Assembly (NCBI GenBank): GCA_017452115.1
Contig: JAFTNB010000129.1
Coordinates: 1-5,198, forward strand
DNA length: 5,198 nt
Reading direction: 5' to 3'
Origin: Alphaproteobacteria bacterium
Lineage (GTDB): Bacteria; Pseudomonadota; Alphaproteobacteria; RF32; CAG-239
A model generated the notes under the pieces. It had not been told where the DNA came from. It saw nothing but the letters and a program-made list of their open reading frames with translations, and did not search any database. Made by a program: the position numbers and the translations under genes. Shown piece after piece: positions 5,076 to 5,198 of this stretch. Each line of letters begins with the position of its first letter. Position 1 is the first letter of the stretch.

Positions 5076-5198
5076 CTAGAATTTCAAACCAGCTTCACGA
5101 GCTGCATCAGCCAAAGCTTTCACACGACCGTGATAAATATAACCACCACGATCAAATACAACTTCACTCACACCAGCTTTTACTGCTCTTTCAGCAAC
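5076..5198 (-). CDS. rplR: 50S ribosomal protein L18, 3' end (runs off the right edge)
   Basis: L18 binds 5S rRNA and helps dock it onto 23S rRNA in the central protuberance. Only the last 40 codons are present. They read through [20 protein letters not shown], then [20 protein letters not shown]. The [24 protein letters not shown] pattern is the diagnostic L18 C-terminus. The frame is open to the right edge, as expected of a gene cut by the window. The stop is TAG at 5078-5076, whose AG forms part of the rpsE ribosome site; the gap to rpsE is 10 nt. Upstream genes of the spc operon (rplF, rpsH and so on) should lie to the right of the window. Confidence 0.95.
   Translation of the reverse strand, partial: VAERAVKAGVSEVVFDRGGYIYHGRVKALADAAREAGLKF

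Noticed and set aside
1..5198. A novel defence, mobile or metabolic system
   Set aside because: Every coding stretch belongs to a conserved ribosomal protein, SecY, Adk or RpoA family in standard order, leaving no room for an accessory locus.

Overview
This window is the 3' half of the spc operon running into the alpha operon, all on the minus strand. In transcription order (right to left) it carries rplR (3' end only), rpsE, rpmD, rplO, secY, adk, rpsM, rpsK and rpoA (5' part only). No plus-strand gene, tRNA, rRNA, mobile element or CRISPR array is visible.

The DNA is AT-rich by eye. The order secY-adk-rpsM-rpsK-rpoA, with no map, infA or rpmJ between adk and rpsM, is the usual alphaproteobacterial arrangement; Firmicutes insert those genes and E. 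coli has rpmJ and no adk there. The RpoA N-terminus ([12 protein letters not shown]) is also typical of Alphaproteobacteria. The best guess is a low-GC, possibly host-associated or uncultured alphaproteobacterium. That assignment is inference from gene order and protein signatures.

The right block is rplR-rpsE-rpmD-rplO (5198-3736). The first three genes are packed tightly, with Shine-Dalgarno sites lying in the end of the preceding gene. A 134-nt gap before rplO can fold almost entirely into nested stems. After rplO there is a clear intrinsic terminator (3620-3653), so the operon appears to be split here.

The middle block is secY-adk (3503-1477), with coupled TAATG stop/start and only a weak candidate promoter. 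The left block is rpsM-rpsK-rpoA (1331-1), preceded by a near-perfect sigma70-type promoter (TTGACA, 16 nt, TATAAT) with a GC-rich discriminator. rpsM starts with TTG and rpoA with GTG, each behind a good Shine-Dalgarno site.

The genes together supply ribosomal proteins of both subunits, the SecY translocon channel, adenylate kinase and the RNA polymerase alpha subunit. I see no previously undescribed protein system. What deserves a second look is all non-coding: the internal terminator and promoters that cut the operon into units, the structured rplO leader, the rplO 3' UTR, and a UNCG-capped hairpin ahead of rpoA.
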